Source: Taibaiella sp965229095 (lineage in GTDB: Bacteria > Bacteroidota > Bacteroidia > Chitinophagales > Chitinophagaceae). Taken from it: a DNA stretch of 64,000 nt. The position numbers and the translations under genes were made by a program. The DNA lies in NCBI GenBank assembly GCA_965229095.1, contig OZ245855.1, positions 2,418,001 through 2,482,000 on the forward strand, written 5' to 3'. Below, in pieces: positions 51,786-60,520 of this stretch; positions within the stretch are counted from its first letter, which is position 1; each line of letters starts with the position of its first letter. Below the pieces are notes generated by a model, which did not search any database, was not told the DNA's origin, and saw only the letters and a list, made by a program, of their open reading frames with translations.

Positions 51786-52601
51786 TTATTTCTTCATCAT
51801 TTCTTCCATCACTTCGTGACTTACCCCGGTAAAGGAGAAACCGCCATCGTGGAACAGGTTCTGCATAGTTACCATACGGGTAAGGTCGCTGAACAAGGTA
51901 ATGCAATAGTTGGCACAGTCTTCGGCGCTGGCATTACCCAAGGGCGACATTTTACCGGCATACTGGTAAAAGCCGTCAAAGCCCGTAACGCCCGAACCCG
52001 CGGTTGTAGGTACCGGTGATTGGGAAATGGTATTAACCCTTACTTTTTTATCAAAACCATATTGGTAGCCAAAGCTACGGGCAATGCTTTCCAGCAGGGC
52101 TTTCGCGTCGGCCATATCGTTGTAGCCGGGAAAAGTACGCTGTGCGGCGATATAACTCAAGGCTACCACCGAAGCCCACTCGTTGAGCGCGTCCAGCTTC
52201 TTGGCTGTCTGCATCACTTTATGGAACGATAAAGCGGAAATATCCAGGGTCTTCAGAAAGTTGTCATAATTGGTAGCGTCGTAAGGAAATCCTTTACGCA
52301 CATTGGGCGACATACCTATCGAATGCAGTACGAAATCTATTTTACCGCCAAAATGTTCGGTGGTCTGGTTGAATAAGTTTTCCAGGTCGGCCACAGAAGT
52401 AGCATCGGCACCGATGACCGGTGCATTACATTGCGCCGACAACTCCTTGATAGCGCCCATACGCAACGCTACAGGGGCATTGGACAGTACGATCTCCGCT
52501 CCTTCTTCCACAGCCCGCAAAGCCACTTTCCATGCGATAGAGCGCTCATCCAGCGCGCCGAAAACAATCCCTTTTTTACCAGATAATAATTGATTAGCCA
52601 T
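51786..52601 (-). CDS. fabI: Enoyl-[acyl-carrier-protein] reductase (NADH), FabI
   Basis: It reduces the enoyl-ACP double bond in the last step of each fatty-acid elongation round. The protein is a short-chain dehydrogenase with the FabI catalytic triad Y150, Y160 and K167 in SYIAAQRTFPGYNDMADAKA (Y-x9-Y-x6-K). KKGIVFGALDERSIAWKVA is the NAD-binding start, and the C-terminal FSDLTRMVTMQNLFHDGGFS fits the family. At 271 residues the length is normal. Upstream, two dyads in 20-bp register could bind a lipid-synthesis regulator. Confidence 0.95.
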   Translation of the reverse strand: MANQLLSGKKGIVFGALDERSIAWKVALRAVEEGAEIVLSNAPVALRMGAIKELSAQCNAPVIGADATSVADLENLFNQTTEHFGGKIDFVLHSIGMSPNVRKGFPYDATNYDNFLKTLDISALSFHKVMQTAKKLDALNEWASVVALSYIAAQRTFPGYNDMADAKALLESIARSFGYQYGFDKKVRVNTISQSPVPTTAGSGVTGFDGFYQYAGKMSPLGNASAEDCANYCITLFSDLTRMVTMQNLFHDGGFSFTGVSHEVMEEMMKK

Positions 52602-52633
52602 AGTTGTTCTACAATAATTTGAGGGGGTAAAGG

Positions 52634-52668
52634 TAACGAAAATGGTTAAAAGCTAACCAAAATGGTTA
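52634..52668. promoter_or_regulatory. Two dyads in 20-bp register upstream of fabI
   Basis: TAACGAAAATGGTTA (52634-52648) and TAACCAAAATGGTTA (52654-52668) differ at one base and each contains an inverted pair (TAAC...GTTA). They lie 33-67 bp before the fabI start and look like a paired operator. The regulator is unknown. Confidence 0.55.
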
Positions 52669-52695
52669 TTGAATGACTTTAAAAATAACTCGTTA

Positions 52696-53259
52696 CTAAT
52701 CATGATAATCAAATAACTCCTCCCCGTCTATGGTCAGCTTCGCTTCCGGCTTCTTTTTCGCCTTCATTACTTCGACATAATACATACAGATGAGGCCTAA
52801 AACCAGTAAAACTGCCAACAGATTAAACTCTTCCCGGAAAGGGAACCGCGCCAGAGCAGATAGTATATTCAGGAAGAAAACACAGACGGCAACGGCCTTA
52901 AACCAATCCAATACCTGCTTCATAGGCTTTCTGATAAAATGGACCAGGTAGCTTATGGTAATCAGTCCCGATCCGGTGATCACCATAGCCAGGGCATTGG
53001 GCCAGTGCTGTATTCTGAATAATATGCCCATAATCAGGATGGCTGTACCCACATAGGCAAAGCGGCACCACACGGTTTTCCGGAAGGTGCCCTCCCGAAA
53101 CATCATGCCCAGCGACAGGAACGTTACCGCTGCCAGGCTTATGCTGAAGATGCTGTTGAATATTTCCCCGCTCTCAAAACCCTGTACATAAGCAGTACCA
53201 AAGCTCAGGGCTACCAACAGCAGTAATACAGGGGTAAGCACCAGGTATATTTTTTTCAT
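52696..53259 (-). CDS. Membrane protein with a GldL-like HWP segment
   Basis: The 187-residue protein has about five to six hydrophobic segments. GILFRIQHWPNALAMVITGS (about 80-99) closely resembles the ALFKIQHWPGA segment of GldL, the inner-membrane motor protein of gliding and T9SS. The rest lacks the long GldL C-terminal cytoplasmic region, and no gldM is adjacent. It may be a member of a GldL-related small-membrane family; a T9SS role is unproven. It lies 95 bp upstream of fabI on the same strand. Confidence 0.6.
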   Translation of the reverse strand: MKKIYLVLTPVLLLLVALSFGTAYVQGFESGEIFNSIFSISLAAVTFLSLGMMFREGTFRKTVWCRFAYVGTAILIMGILFRIQHWPNALAMVITGSGLITISYLVHFIRKPMKQVLDWFKAVAVCVFFLNILSALARFPFREEFNLLAVLLVLGLICMYYVEVMKAKKKPEAKLTIDGEELFDYHD

Positions 53260-53405
53260 AATAAAAAGGCTTCACTATTAACAGCATAAATGTAATGACA
53301 AAATACGGATGTTCCCACTGTGGCAAAAGGTATTGCCGGAGAGCGCTAATAACGCAACGCTATACAATAGGAGTAAGGTAGCTTTATGTCTTTATGCCCT
53401 AACAG

Positions 53406-53440
53406 CCGCGAAGCGGGTGGCCGGGCCACCCGCTTCGCGG
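53406..53440. repeat. Near-perfect 35-bp palindrome (17-bp arms)
   Basis: CCGCGAAGCGGGTGGCC and its exact complement are separated by one base. It lies between the stop of the large T9SS cargo gene and the GldL-like gene. There is no T-run, so it may be a REP-like element or a factor-dependent transcript end. Confidence 0.6.
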
Positions 53441-53467
53441 TAAACATCTAAACAACGGAGCCTATAC

Positions 53468-55270
53468 CTACCGATCGATTTTCGTTATTTTTTTCACCAC
53501 AACAACATCACCGTTTTCACGCAGCAGCTTCAGGAAATAAATACCGGACTTTAAAGTGCTGATATCGACCTTCCCCGCCCTTTTTGCAGTAAGCAGCACA
53601 CGTCCGCTCAGATCGGTAACCAGGGCCTGAAGCGGCTTGTCGCTTTCAATATGCACCCAAGCCGAGGCAGGGTTAGGATAAACGGATACTTTTGTCCCGG
53701 CATACATTTCTTCGATACCGGTGGGTCCCATATTGATATTGATGTACGCAGAATCGGTACAACCTTGTGCGTTAGCTACTACCACAGAATACACACCGCT
53801 TACCAGGGGCGTATAGGTTGGCCCTGATGCACCTGCAAGCAAGGAACCATCTTTGTACCATTTATACGATTGATAGCTGCCCGAAGTAGTGATAAGCGGA
53901 TTGCTATAAGTTAAGGTGACCAGATCGATGGTACTGCGTACCTTAAATGTATCGGTCCGCCTGCCGCAGCTTGTGTTGTAACTCACCCAGTAAATTCCGG
54001 GATGCTGTATGTTTATGGTAGCCGTAGTGCCGCCATTGGACCATTGATAATTCTGAAAGCCTGCTTCGGCAGTTAAATTAATTCCTGTACTGTGTGGGAA
54101 CAGGCAAACACAGGTATCGAAATATTGCCTGTTCAGTTGAACCGCCTCCAGGTCCGGGCTTGCTTTTACTACAGTGTTGGATAAACCCAGGGAGAAAGTT
54201 GTCGCAGAAGACGGATCCAGAATGGGCATTGCCGTTCCGGTAACAGAATCACGCAACTGGCAGCCTGGCCCATAAATATTTGGTTTTTCAATGCTTGCCA
54301 GGTAGTTCTGATTGAACATACTCACTCCCGACCTGAAATACATTTTACCATTGGGTGCTAATCTTATATCTCCAAGATACGCATCACCGAGGCGTATTTT
54401 TGTCGCCGCAGGATTGCAGTTTTCCAAATCATACTGATAAATGCCCTGTCCGTTCGCATATAAAAGTTTCCCGTCGGGAGAAAAACTGCAACCATAACTA
54501 AACCGATTATCTATGATTTTGTTATTGGAAACCTTACCATTTGTTTTGTCAAAATTAAACAGCTCTATGGCAGGGAAAGTGCTGGCTACAATTTTGGTCC
54601 CATCTGGGCTGGCAGCCATTGTACCTTGAAAATAATATGCCAGCTGCGAAAAACCTGCACTGGAAACAACAGCAGTTGTATCTATGCCTTGTGCCGTCAC
54701 GTTAAAAGAGTAAAATTGGGAATGGTACAAAGGCTTTACCACTACCCATACGTTATTATCACAACCCCGGATAGCGATCATTTTTTCGGTAAGAGAATCC
54801 TTCAGGGCCACATGGGTCAGGGGAAAAGTCACATCCACATCACCCAATCCGTTGTTTAAGGTCATGTCTATTCTGTAACAAAAGAGCTTATTGCCCAGGG
54901 TAAACAGGTAATACTTATTGGCCTGGTTCGGGACAGGCACTATAAGTGCTGCTTGTGTGGTGGTAAGGGCTATATTGGCCGGAACATCAAGATTCTGTCC
55001 GTTGGGAAATAAGCTTCCATTCGCAGCCCATACTTTATTCCCATTGGAATAAAACAACAGTTGCCCATTGGGACTACATACGGAAGCACAACCTTCACCA
55101 TTGACCATACTGGAAGTTACAGTAAAGGGGTTGGGCCCCGAAAAATTCATCCCCATCTGGTTGCCGAAAGCCCAGATATTGTTCTCGGGCAAATTATATT
55201 GAGCCATCGTCTTGGCCGACCAGCAAAGCATTAAGGAAAATACAGTAATAAAAAGGAGTAGTTTTTTCAT
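53468..55270 (-). CDS. T9SS type A sorting-domain protein with propeller-like and Ig-like regions
   Basis: The 600-residue product has a signal peptide (ending KTMAQ). The N-terminal 380 residues look like a WD40/PD40-type propeller with repeated segments: NGQLLFYSNGNKVWAANG, SPDGTKIVASTFPAIELF, FSPDGKLLYANGQGIYQYD, LAPNGKMYFRSGVSMF. Two short Ig-like units follow, the second reading YKWYKDGSLLAGASGPTYTP then VSGVYSVVVANAQGCTDSAY. The type A sorting domain begins VSVYPNPASAWVHIES and ends VVVKKITKI. Secreted by T9SS; ligand unknown. Confidence 0.87.
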   Translation of the reverse strand: MKKLLLFITVFSLMLCWSAKTMAQYNLPENNIWAFGNQMGMNFSGPNPFTVTSSMVNGEGCASVCSPNGQLLFYSNGNKVWAANGSLFPNGQNLDVPANIALTTTQAALIVPVPNQANKYYLFTLGNKLFCYRIDMTLNNGLGDVDVTFPLTHVALKDSLTEKMIAIRGCDNNVWVVVKPLYHSQFYSFNVTAQGIDTTAVVSSAGFSQLAYYFQGTMAASPDGTKIVASTFPAIELFNFDKTNGKVSNNKIIDNRFSYGCSFSPDGKLLYANGQGIYQYDLENCNPAATKIRLGDAYLGDIRLAPNGKMYFRSGVSMFNQNYLASIEKPNIYGPGCQLRDSVTGTAMPILDPSSATTFSLGLSNTVVKASPDLEAVQLNRQYFDTCVCLFPHSTGINLTAEAGFQNYQWSNGGTTATINIQHPGIYWVSYNTSCGRRTDTFKVRSTIDLVTLTYSNPLITTSGSYQSYKWYKDGSLLAGASGPTYTPLVSGVYSVVVANAQGCTDSAYININMGPTGIEEMYAGTKVSVYPNPASAWVHIESDKPLQALVTDLSGRVLLTAKRAGKVDISTLKSGIYFLKLLRENGDVVVVKKITKIDR

Positions 55271-55467
55271 AATGGTTCGGTTATTTTTTGATTCCGGGCG
55301 AAAAGCCTGTATCCGAAATTACGGAAAATATCAAACGCAATAATCATATTAGTATTTTAATTATTATATTATATGTAAATTCAACAAAATACATACGCCT
55401 TGCGGCACCACCGTCGGGCAGCGTCATTTGCGAAGAAAAAACGTAACATAGCAAAACTTAAAATCAT

Positions 55468-55499
55468 TTGCATACATTAATTTAAAAAACTTACCTTTG
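55468..55499 (+). promoter_or_regulatory. fusA promoter, Bacteroidota type
   Basis: TTTG ending at 55470 and TACCTTTG at 55492-55499 form a -33/-7 pair with about 21 bp between, 41 bp before the ATG. The leader is AT-rich, as in strongly expressed Bacteroidota genes. Confidence 0.75.
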
Positions 55500-55540
55500 C
55501 ACCCTCAAATTTAATTTTAAGATTTTTAATCTAAACTGTC

Positions 55541-57691
55541 ATGGCAGATTTACGCTTACAGCGCAATTTCGGTATCGCCGCACACATTGATGCGGGTAAA
55601 ACCACTACCACAGAACGTATTCTGTATTACACTGGTGTAAACCACAAGATAGGTGAAGTACACGAAGGTGCGGCTACAATGGACTGGATGGCTCAGGAGC
55701 AAGAGCGTGGTATCACTATTACTTCGGCAGCTACTACCTGTTTCTGGAATTTTCCTACCGTGCAGGGCAAACCTATTCCCGAATCTAAAAAATACAAATT
55801 CAACATCATCGATACTCCGGGCCACGTGGACTTTACCGTAGAAGTAGAGCGTTCTATGCGTGTACTGGATGGTCTGGTAGCTTTGTTCTCTGCCGTTGAC
55901 GGCGTAGAACCTCAGTCTGAAACCGTATGGCGCCAGGCTAACCGTTACCGTGTACCCCGTATCGGTTTCGTAAACAAAATGGACCGTATCGGTGCCGACT
56001 TCCTGATGGTAGTACAGCAGGTACGCGATATGCTGGGTGCTAAAGCCGTTCCGCTGCAGTTGCCAATCGGCGCCGAAGACAACTTCAAAGGCGTGGTTGA
56101 CCTGATCACGATGAAATCCATCGTATGGGACGACGCTACACAAGGTATGACTTATACCGAAGGCGAAGTACCTGCCGATATGCTGGACGAGGCCAACCAA
56201 TACCGTGCCGAGCTGGTAGAAGCCGTAGCAGAATATGACGATACTCTGATGGAGAAATTCTTCGAAGATCCTAATTCTATTTCCGAAGCAGAGATCCACG
56301 AAGCGGTGCGTAAAGCAACCATCGATCTGAGCATCATTCCTATGCTTTGCGGTTCTTCCTACAAGAATAAAGGCGTACAGAAAATGCTGGATTGCGTTAT
56401 CCGTTACCTGCCTTCTCCCCTGGATATCGAAGCCATCAATGGTACCGATCCTGATGATGCAGAAAAACAACTGGTACGTAAGCCCGATGCTAAAGAACCT
56501 TTCGCAGCCCTGGCGTTCAAGATCATGACCGATCCGTTCGTAGGCCGTCTGGCGTTCTTCCGCGTGTACTCCGGTCACCTGGATGCAGGTTCTTATGTAC
56601 TGAACGTACGTTCCGGTAAAAACGAGCGTATCTCCCGTATCATGCAGATGCACGCCAACAAACAGAACCCTATCGACTTCATCGAAGCTGGTGATATCGG
56701 TGCTGCCGTTGGTTTTAAAGATATCAAAACAGGTGATACCCTTTGCGACGAGAAACACCCGATCGTACTGGAAAACATGTTTATCCCTGATTCCGTAATC
56801 TCTATCGCTGTTGAGCCTAAAACTCAGGCCGACGTTGATAAGATGGGTATGGCGATCGCCAAACTGGTGGAAGAAGATCCTACGCTGCGCGTAAAAACAG
56901 ACGAAGACACCGGCCAAACCGTATTGAGCGGTATGGGTGAGCTCCACCTGGAGATCATTGTTGACCGTATGAAACGCGAGTTCAAAGTAGAAGTAAACCA
57001 GGGCGCTCCCCAGGTAGCTTATAAAGAGGCGTTCACTATGAAAGTAGAGCACCGTGAAGTGTACAAGAAACAATCCGGTGGTCGTGGTAAGTTTGCCGAT
57101 ATCCAGTTTGAGATCGGACCTGCCGACGAAGAGTTCCTGAAAGAAGGTAAAGGCCACTTCCAGTTCGTAAACGATATCTTCGGTGGATCTATTCCAAAAG
57201 AATTTATCCCTGCTATCCAGAAAGGTTTTGAAACTTCTATGGCTACAGGCGTATTGGCTGGTTTCCCTATCGAGAGCATGAGGGTACGTGTATTTGACGG
57301 TTCTTTCCACCAGGTCGATTCTGACTCTATGTCTTTCGAACTTTGTGCCAAGCAAGCTTACCGCGAAGCAGGCCGCAAAGCGAAACCGATCATCCTGGAA
57401 CCAATCATGAAAGTTGAGGTATTGACTCCCGATCAGTACATGGGTGACGTTACCGGTGACTTGAACCGTCGTCGCGCTATGCTGGAAGGTATGGACAGCC
57501 GTAACAACCTGCAGGTGATCAAAGCAAAAGTTCCGTTGAGCGAAATGTTCGGCTACGTAACCCAATTGCGTTCCCTGTCTTCAGGACGTGCTTCCTCTAC
57601 CATGGAGTTCAGCCACTATGCACAGGCTCCTAAAAACGTAGAAGAAGAAGTAGTAACAAAAGCAAAAGGTAAAAAAGCTGCTGAAGCTTAA
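55541..57691 (+). CDS. fusA: Elongation factor G
   Basis: This 716-residue GTPase moves tRNA and mRNA through the ribosome. The G1 motif is AHIDAGKTT (14-22), the switch 2 region is DTPGHVDFT and the NKMD base motif is near residue 145. ERGITITSAATTC is the switch I region. The remaining domains match EF-G through the C-terminal YVTQLRSLSSGRASSTMEF. The tail is Lys/Glu-rich (about 700-716). Codon use is strongly biased toward preferred codons (GGT, CGT, AAA, GAA), as expected of a highly expressed gene. The complement is stop-free for 669 codons, which is an effect of that bias. Confidence 0.98.
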   Translation: MADLRLQRNFGIAAHIDAGKTTTTERILYYTGVNHKIGEVHEGAATMDWMAQEQERGITITSAATTCFWNFPTVQGKPIPESKKYKFNIIDTPGHVDFTVEVERSMRVLDGLVALFSAVDGVEPQSETVWRQANRYRVPRIGFVNKMDRIGADFLMVVQQVRDMLGAKAVPLQLPIGAEDNFKGVVDLITMKSIVWDDATQGMTYTEGEVPADMLDEANQYRAELVEAVAEYDDTLMEKFFEDPNSISEAEIHEAVRKATIDLSIIPMLCGSSYKNKGVQKMLDCVIRYLPSPLDIEAINGTDPDDAEKQLVRKPDAKEPFAALAFKIMTDPFVGRLAFFRVYSGHLDAGSYVLNVRSGKNERISRIMQMHANKQNPIDFIEAGDIGAAVGFKDIKTGDTLCDEKHPIVLENMFIPDSVISIAVEPKTQADVDKMGMAIAKLVEEDPTLRVKTDEDTGQTVLSGMGELHLEIIVDRMKREFKVEVNQGAPQVAYKEAFTMKVEHREVYKKQSGGRGKFADIQFEIGPADEEFLKEGKGHFQFVNDIFGGSIPKEFIPAIQKGFETSMATGVLAGFPIESMRVRVFDGSFHQVDSDSMSFELCAKQAYREAGRKAKPIILEPIMKVEVLTPDQYMGDVTGDLNRRRAMLEGMDSRNNLQVIKAKVPLSEMFGYVTQLRSLSSGRASSTMEFSHYAQAPKNVEEEVVTKAKGKKAAEA

Positions 57692-57730
57692 TCCATATAG
57701 TTTTGAGCACAACAGTTTGAATACGACAAT

Positions 57731-57770
57731 AAAAAACCGCTTCCAGACCCCGGTCCGGAAGCGGTTTTTT
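57731..57770 (+). terminator. Intrinsic terminator after fusA
   Basis: A 14-bp stem (AAAAAACCGCTTCC with GGAAGCGGTTTTTT), 12-nt loop, T-tract. It can act in both directions. Confidence 0.93.
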
Positions 57771-57939
57771 CATCTTGATTCCCTCGAACAGGATCATAAA
57801 TATTCGTTATCCCACTTTTGATTATTAAACCCTTATTGCAAACAAGGCTCTAAATGGGCAACCATTGACGCTCTCATTTGTAATAAGTACTATAAATGCG
57901 TTTATTTCTTATTTTTAAATTCAAATTTCCGAATCTGAT

Positions 57940-58584
57940 ATGAAAAAATTTCTTTCGTTATTGTTCGTTGCCGCAACTTTTGTTAGCGTAAGTGCGCAGG
58001 CACAGGATGCCAGGGCCAAAGCTATCCTGGATAAAGTAAGTGCCAAATTCAAAAGCAGCAGCAGCCTGAAAGCCAGCTTCGCCCTCACGATGAACGACGC
58101 CAAAGGCAAATCCAAAGGTTCCAAGAGCGGTACTTTCCTGATGAAAGGCAATAAATACAGGGTTAATATGACCGGCCAGCAGATCATCTGCGATGGCAAA
58201 AGCGTATGGACTTACCTGCAGGCCAATAAAGAAGTACAGGTAGCCGCTTACGATCCCAATGCCCAAAGCATAAGCCCGGCTAAATTGTTTTCCGGTTCTT
58301 ACAACAACGAATACAAAAGCGTTTATGGCGGTGAAAAGACTGTTGCCGGTAAAAAGGTAGATGTGATCGAAATGACACCGGTAAATGCCCGTACCTTCAA
58401 AAAAGTAGTATTGTATGTAGACAAAGCCGGCACTATGATCACCGGCGGTATTATGTACGACAAAACCGGCGGTTCTTATGGCTATACCATTTCCGGTGTA
58501 GCTGCCAATACCGCTGTATCCGATGCAGAATTTACCTGGGATGAAAAGAAGAATCCCGGTGTAGAAGTGATTGATTTGCGCTAA
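57940..58584 (+). CDS. LolA-like outer-membrane lipoprotein carrier protein
   Basis: The 214-residue product has a signal peptide (ending VSAQAQ) and the LolA/LppX-like fold pattern: AKAILDKVSAKFKSSSSLKA, GTFLMKGNKYRVNM, IICDGKSVWTYLQANKEVQV, and YTISGVAANTAVSDAEF with the end NPGVEVIDLR. In known systems LolA carries lipoproteins from the LolCDE complex to the outer membrane. No lolCDE or lolB is adjacent, and the phylum often has several LolA-like proteins, so the precise role is uncertain. It is convergent with the DUF4062 gene. Confidence 0.85.
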   Translation: MKKFLSLLFVAATFVSVSAQAQDARAKAILDKVSAKFKSSSSLKASFALTMNDAKGKSKGSKSGTFLMKGNKYRVNMTGQQIICDGKSVWTYLQANKEVQVAAYDPNAQSISPAKLFSGSYNNEYKSVYGGEKTVAGKKVDVIEMTPVNARTFKKVVLYVDKAGTMITGGIMYDKTGGSYGYTISGVAANTAVSDAEFTWDEKKNPGVEVIDLR

Positions 58585-58605
58585 AAGCAAAATATTTTTC
58601 AAATC

Positions 58606-58636
58606 AAAACGGACTAGTCAGTGACTGGTCCGTTTT
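58606..58636. terminator. Terminator that includes the DUF4062-TPR stop codon
   Basis: AAAACGGAC-T-AGTCA pairs with TGACT-G-GTCCGTTTT: a 31-bp near-perfect palindrome with T-runs on both sides, between convergent genes. The TAG stop of the minus-strand gene (58614-58616) lies inside it. Confidence 0.8.
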
Positions 58637-60401
58637 CGTTGGTATCCTCCTCATAGGCTTTTATTGCGCCATTCAGATTTCCCTTTAGGGTGATCATATT
58701 CGGGTGATCTTCCGGCAAGAATTCCTGAAGAATTAATAGGCTCTTCTTGTAATAATCTATCGCCAGAATATACTGACCTTTATCTTCATAAACAGTACCT
58801 AAATTATTGTAGCGAGTAGCAATACTGGGATGTTTCTCTCCATAATGTTTCTTATCTATGATCAAACCCTTTTTATAGTAATCAATGGCTTTATCATATT
58901 CTCCCCTTGCCCGATGGACTGAACCCAAATTGTTGTAACAGGCGCCGATCTTAGGATGTTCTTCTCCATGATATTTTAAGATTATGTTCAAAGCTTTATA
59001 ACAATAGTCAATGGCTTTATCATAAACTCCTTTTGACCTATAAGCTGAGCCCAGGTTATTGTAACGTGTAGCGATATTGGAGTGTTCATCTCCATGGCAT
59101 TTTTTATCTATGAACAATGCCTTTTCATAATAGTCAATTGCCTTATCATATTCCTTCACATTCCAATATGTTGATCCCAAATTATTATACAAGATGGCAA
59201 TCTTAACATGTTCTTCTCCATAATATTTCCTGTTGATGTTCAAAGCCTTTTTATAATATTTGATCGCTTCTTTATAAGCTCCTTTACTTGCGTAACTCAT
59301 TCCCAGATTGTTATAATAAGCTACAATATCCTGATTTTCTTCTCCAAATTGAGATGTCGATATAGACAAGGCCTTATTGTAATAAGCTATTGCTTTGTCA
59401 TAAAAGCCCATATCAGTCGCCATTAACCCTGCTTCACTCAAATAGAAGTGATTTTCTCTATCAATATTCGCTGCTAATTCATAATACTCTAACGCTTCGG
59501 GGAACTGCAATTGCAGTTTCTTGATCTTGGCCAGTTCGTAAAAGGTAGTGGCTGTTTCGCTAATACTTTCTTGGGCACTTTGCTTCAAATGTATTTCCGC
59601 CTTTGCATAATCCCCTTTTTCTACCGCTTCAAGTGCTTTGGCTTTCAGATCTTCTTTTTCCTTTTGAGCAGATAGTTGCTGTTCCAGTACCGCTTTGTCA
59701 TTAGCTAATTGGCTTTTCAGTTCCTCGCTTTGGCTTAATTCATTCCGTATCGATGCTATTTCTTGTTCTAATCGCGTTATTTTCACTGGTGATCCGGCTT
59801 CAGGCAGTTCCTTAATCCTTTCTTTTAGTTCTTTAATCTCCTTTTCTTTTTCTGTAAGGAGCTGAACGGATGCAGCCAGGCTTTCAGAGAGGCGATTATT
59901 CTGAGACTCGTCTTGTCTTACCGTACTTTTATAATTTGCAGCCAGGTAGCCGTTTAATTCGGGATAAAAACCGGCTTTGAAGCTATTGATATCGCTATAA
60001 ACAACAGGAAGAATACCATCCAGACTTTCCTTAAACGCCAGCAATTCACTATAGGCAGCTATATCTTTCGCATTCTTTGGAGAAAAACCTTCTTTAAAGA
60101 ATACAAATATCTTTTTCTGCTTCAACGTTGCCAGTTCAAACTCCTCCAAGGTATATTTTCCGATCCGGGAATAAAACAGGAAAACGACGACATCGCTTTC
60201 TTCCAATTTAGGGTTAATGCCCTCCTGTATACCGGCATAGCCTGGGAAATTACCGGAGCTTACATCGTACTCCCATTCTATCGCTTCCAGATGAAAGTGA
60301 TCGTGACTTTTATTCAGGTGATTGATGGTGAAGATGCATTCCTTCCGCTCCTCTTTTAATTCCTTGGAAGAGGCAATGAAAATTTTAATCTTATGGGACA
60401 T
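58614..60401 (-). CDS. DUF4062 - coiled coil - tetratricopeptide repeat protein
   Basis: With the ATG at 60401 the protein has 595 residues; a further ATG lies 33 bp upstream. Residues 1 to about 165 form a DUF4062 domain (KIKIFIASSKELKEERKECI at the start, VVVFLFYSRIGKYTLEEFEL later), a TIR-like fold. A charged coiled coil follows (about 175-260). Then come about seven 42-residue TPRs of the kinesin-light-chain/NPHP3 type, with repeated YNNLGSAYRSKGVYDKAIDY and GEEHPKI linkers. There is no signal or membrane segment, so it is cytoplasmic. DUF4062 proteins are known in signalling and predicted defence contexts; the usual NTPase is missing. Sequence is AT-richer than its neighbours, hinting at transfer. 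Confidence 0.82.
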   Translation of the reverse strand: MSHKIKIFIASSKELKEERKECIFTINHLNKSHDHFHLEAIEWEYDVSSGNFPGYAGIQEGINPKLEESDVVVFLFYSRIGKYTLEEFELATLKQKKIFVFFKEGFSPKNAKDIAAYSELLAFKESLDGILPVVYSDINSFKAGFYPELNGYLAANYKSTVRQDESQNNRLSESLAASVQLLTEKEKEIKELKERIKELPEAGSPVKITRLEQEIASIRNELSQSEELKSQLANDKAVLEQQLSAQKEKEDLKAKALEAVEKGDYAKAEIHLKQSAQESISETATTFYELAKIKKLQLQFPEALEYYELAANIDRENHFYLSEAGLMATDMGFYDKAIAYYNKALSISTSQFGEENQDIVAYYNNLGMSYASKGAYKEAIKYYKKALNINRKYYGEEHVKIAILYNNLGSTYWNVKEYDKAIDYYEKALFIDKKCHGDEHSNIATRYNNLGSAYRSKGVYDKAIDYCYKALNIILKYHGEEHPKIGACYNNLGSVHRARGEYDKAIDYYKKGLIIDKKHYGEKHPSIATRYNNLGTVYEDKGQYILAIDYYKKSLLILQEFLPEDHPNMITLKGNLNGAIKAYEEDTNENGPVTD

Positions 60402-60465
60402 GGCAGGGTCAGGTTGTACCTTAAAAATAATCATTTTTATTTAGCTTCTACCGTAACACCACACT

Positions 60466-60497
60466 AAAAGAGGCTCACCCTATGGCAAGCCTCTTTT
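60466..60497 (-). terminator. Intrinsic terminator after the 60521 T9SS cargo gene
   Basis: A 10-bp stem (AAAAGAGGCT with AGCCTCTTTT) with a 12-nt loop; on the minus strand it ends in T. Confidence 0.85.
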
Positions 60498-60520
60498 GAA
60501 ATCCTCAATAATGTTTTTCT

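Noticed and set aside
55556..57565. Antisense 669-codon frame opposite fusA as a gene
   Set aside because: It mirrors a highly biased gene, has no recognisable domain, and is rich in Tyr, His, Phe and Thr as expected of a complement artefact.
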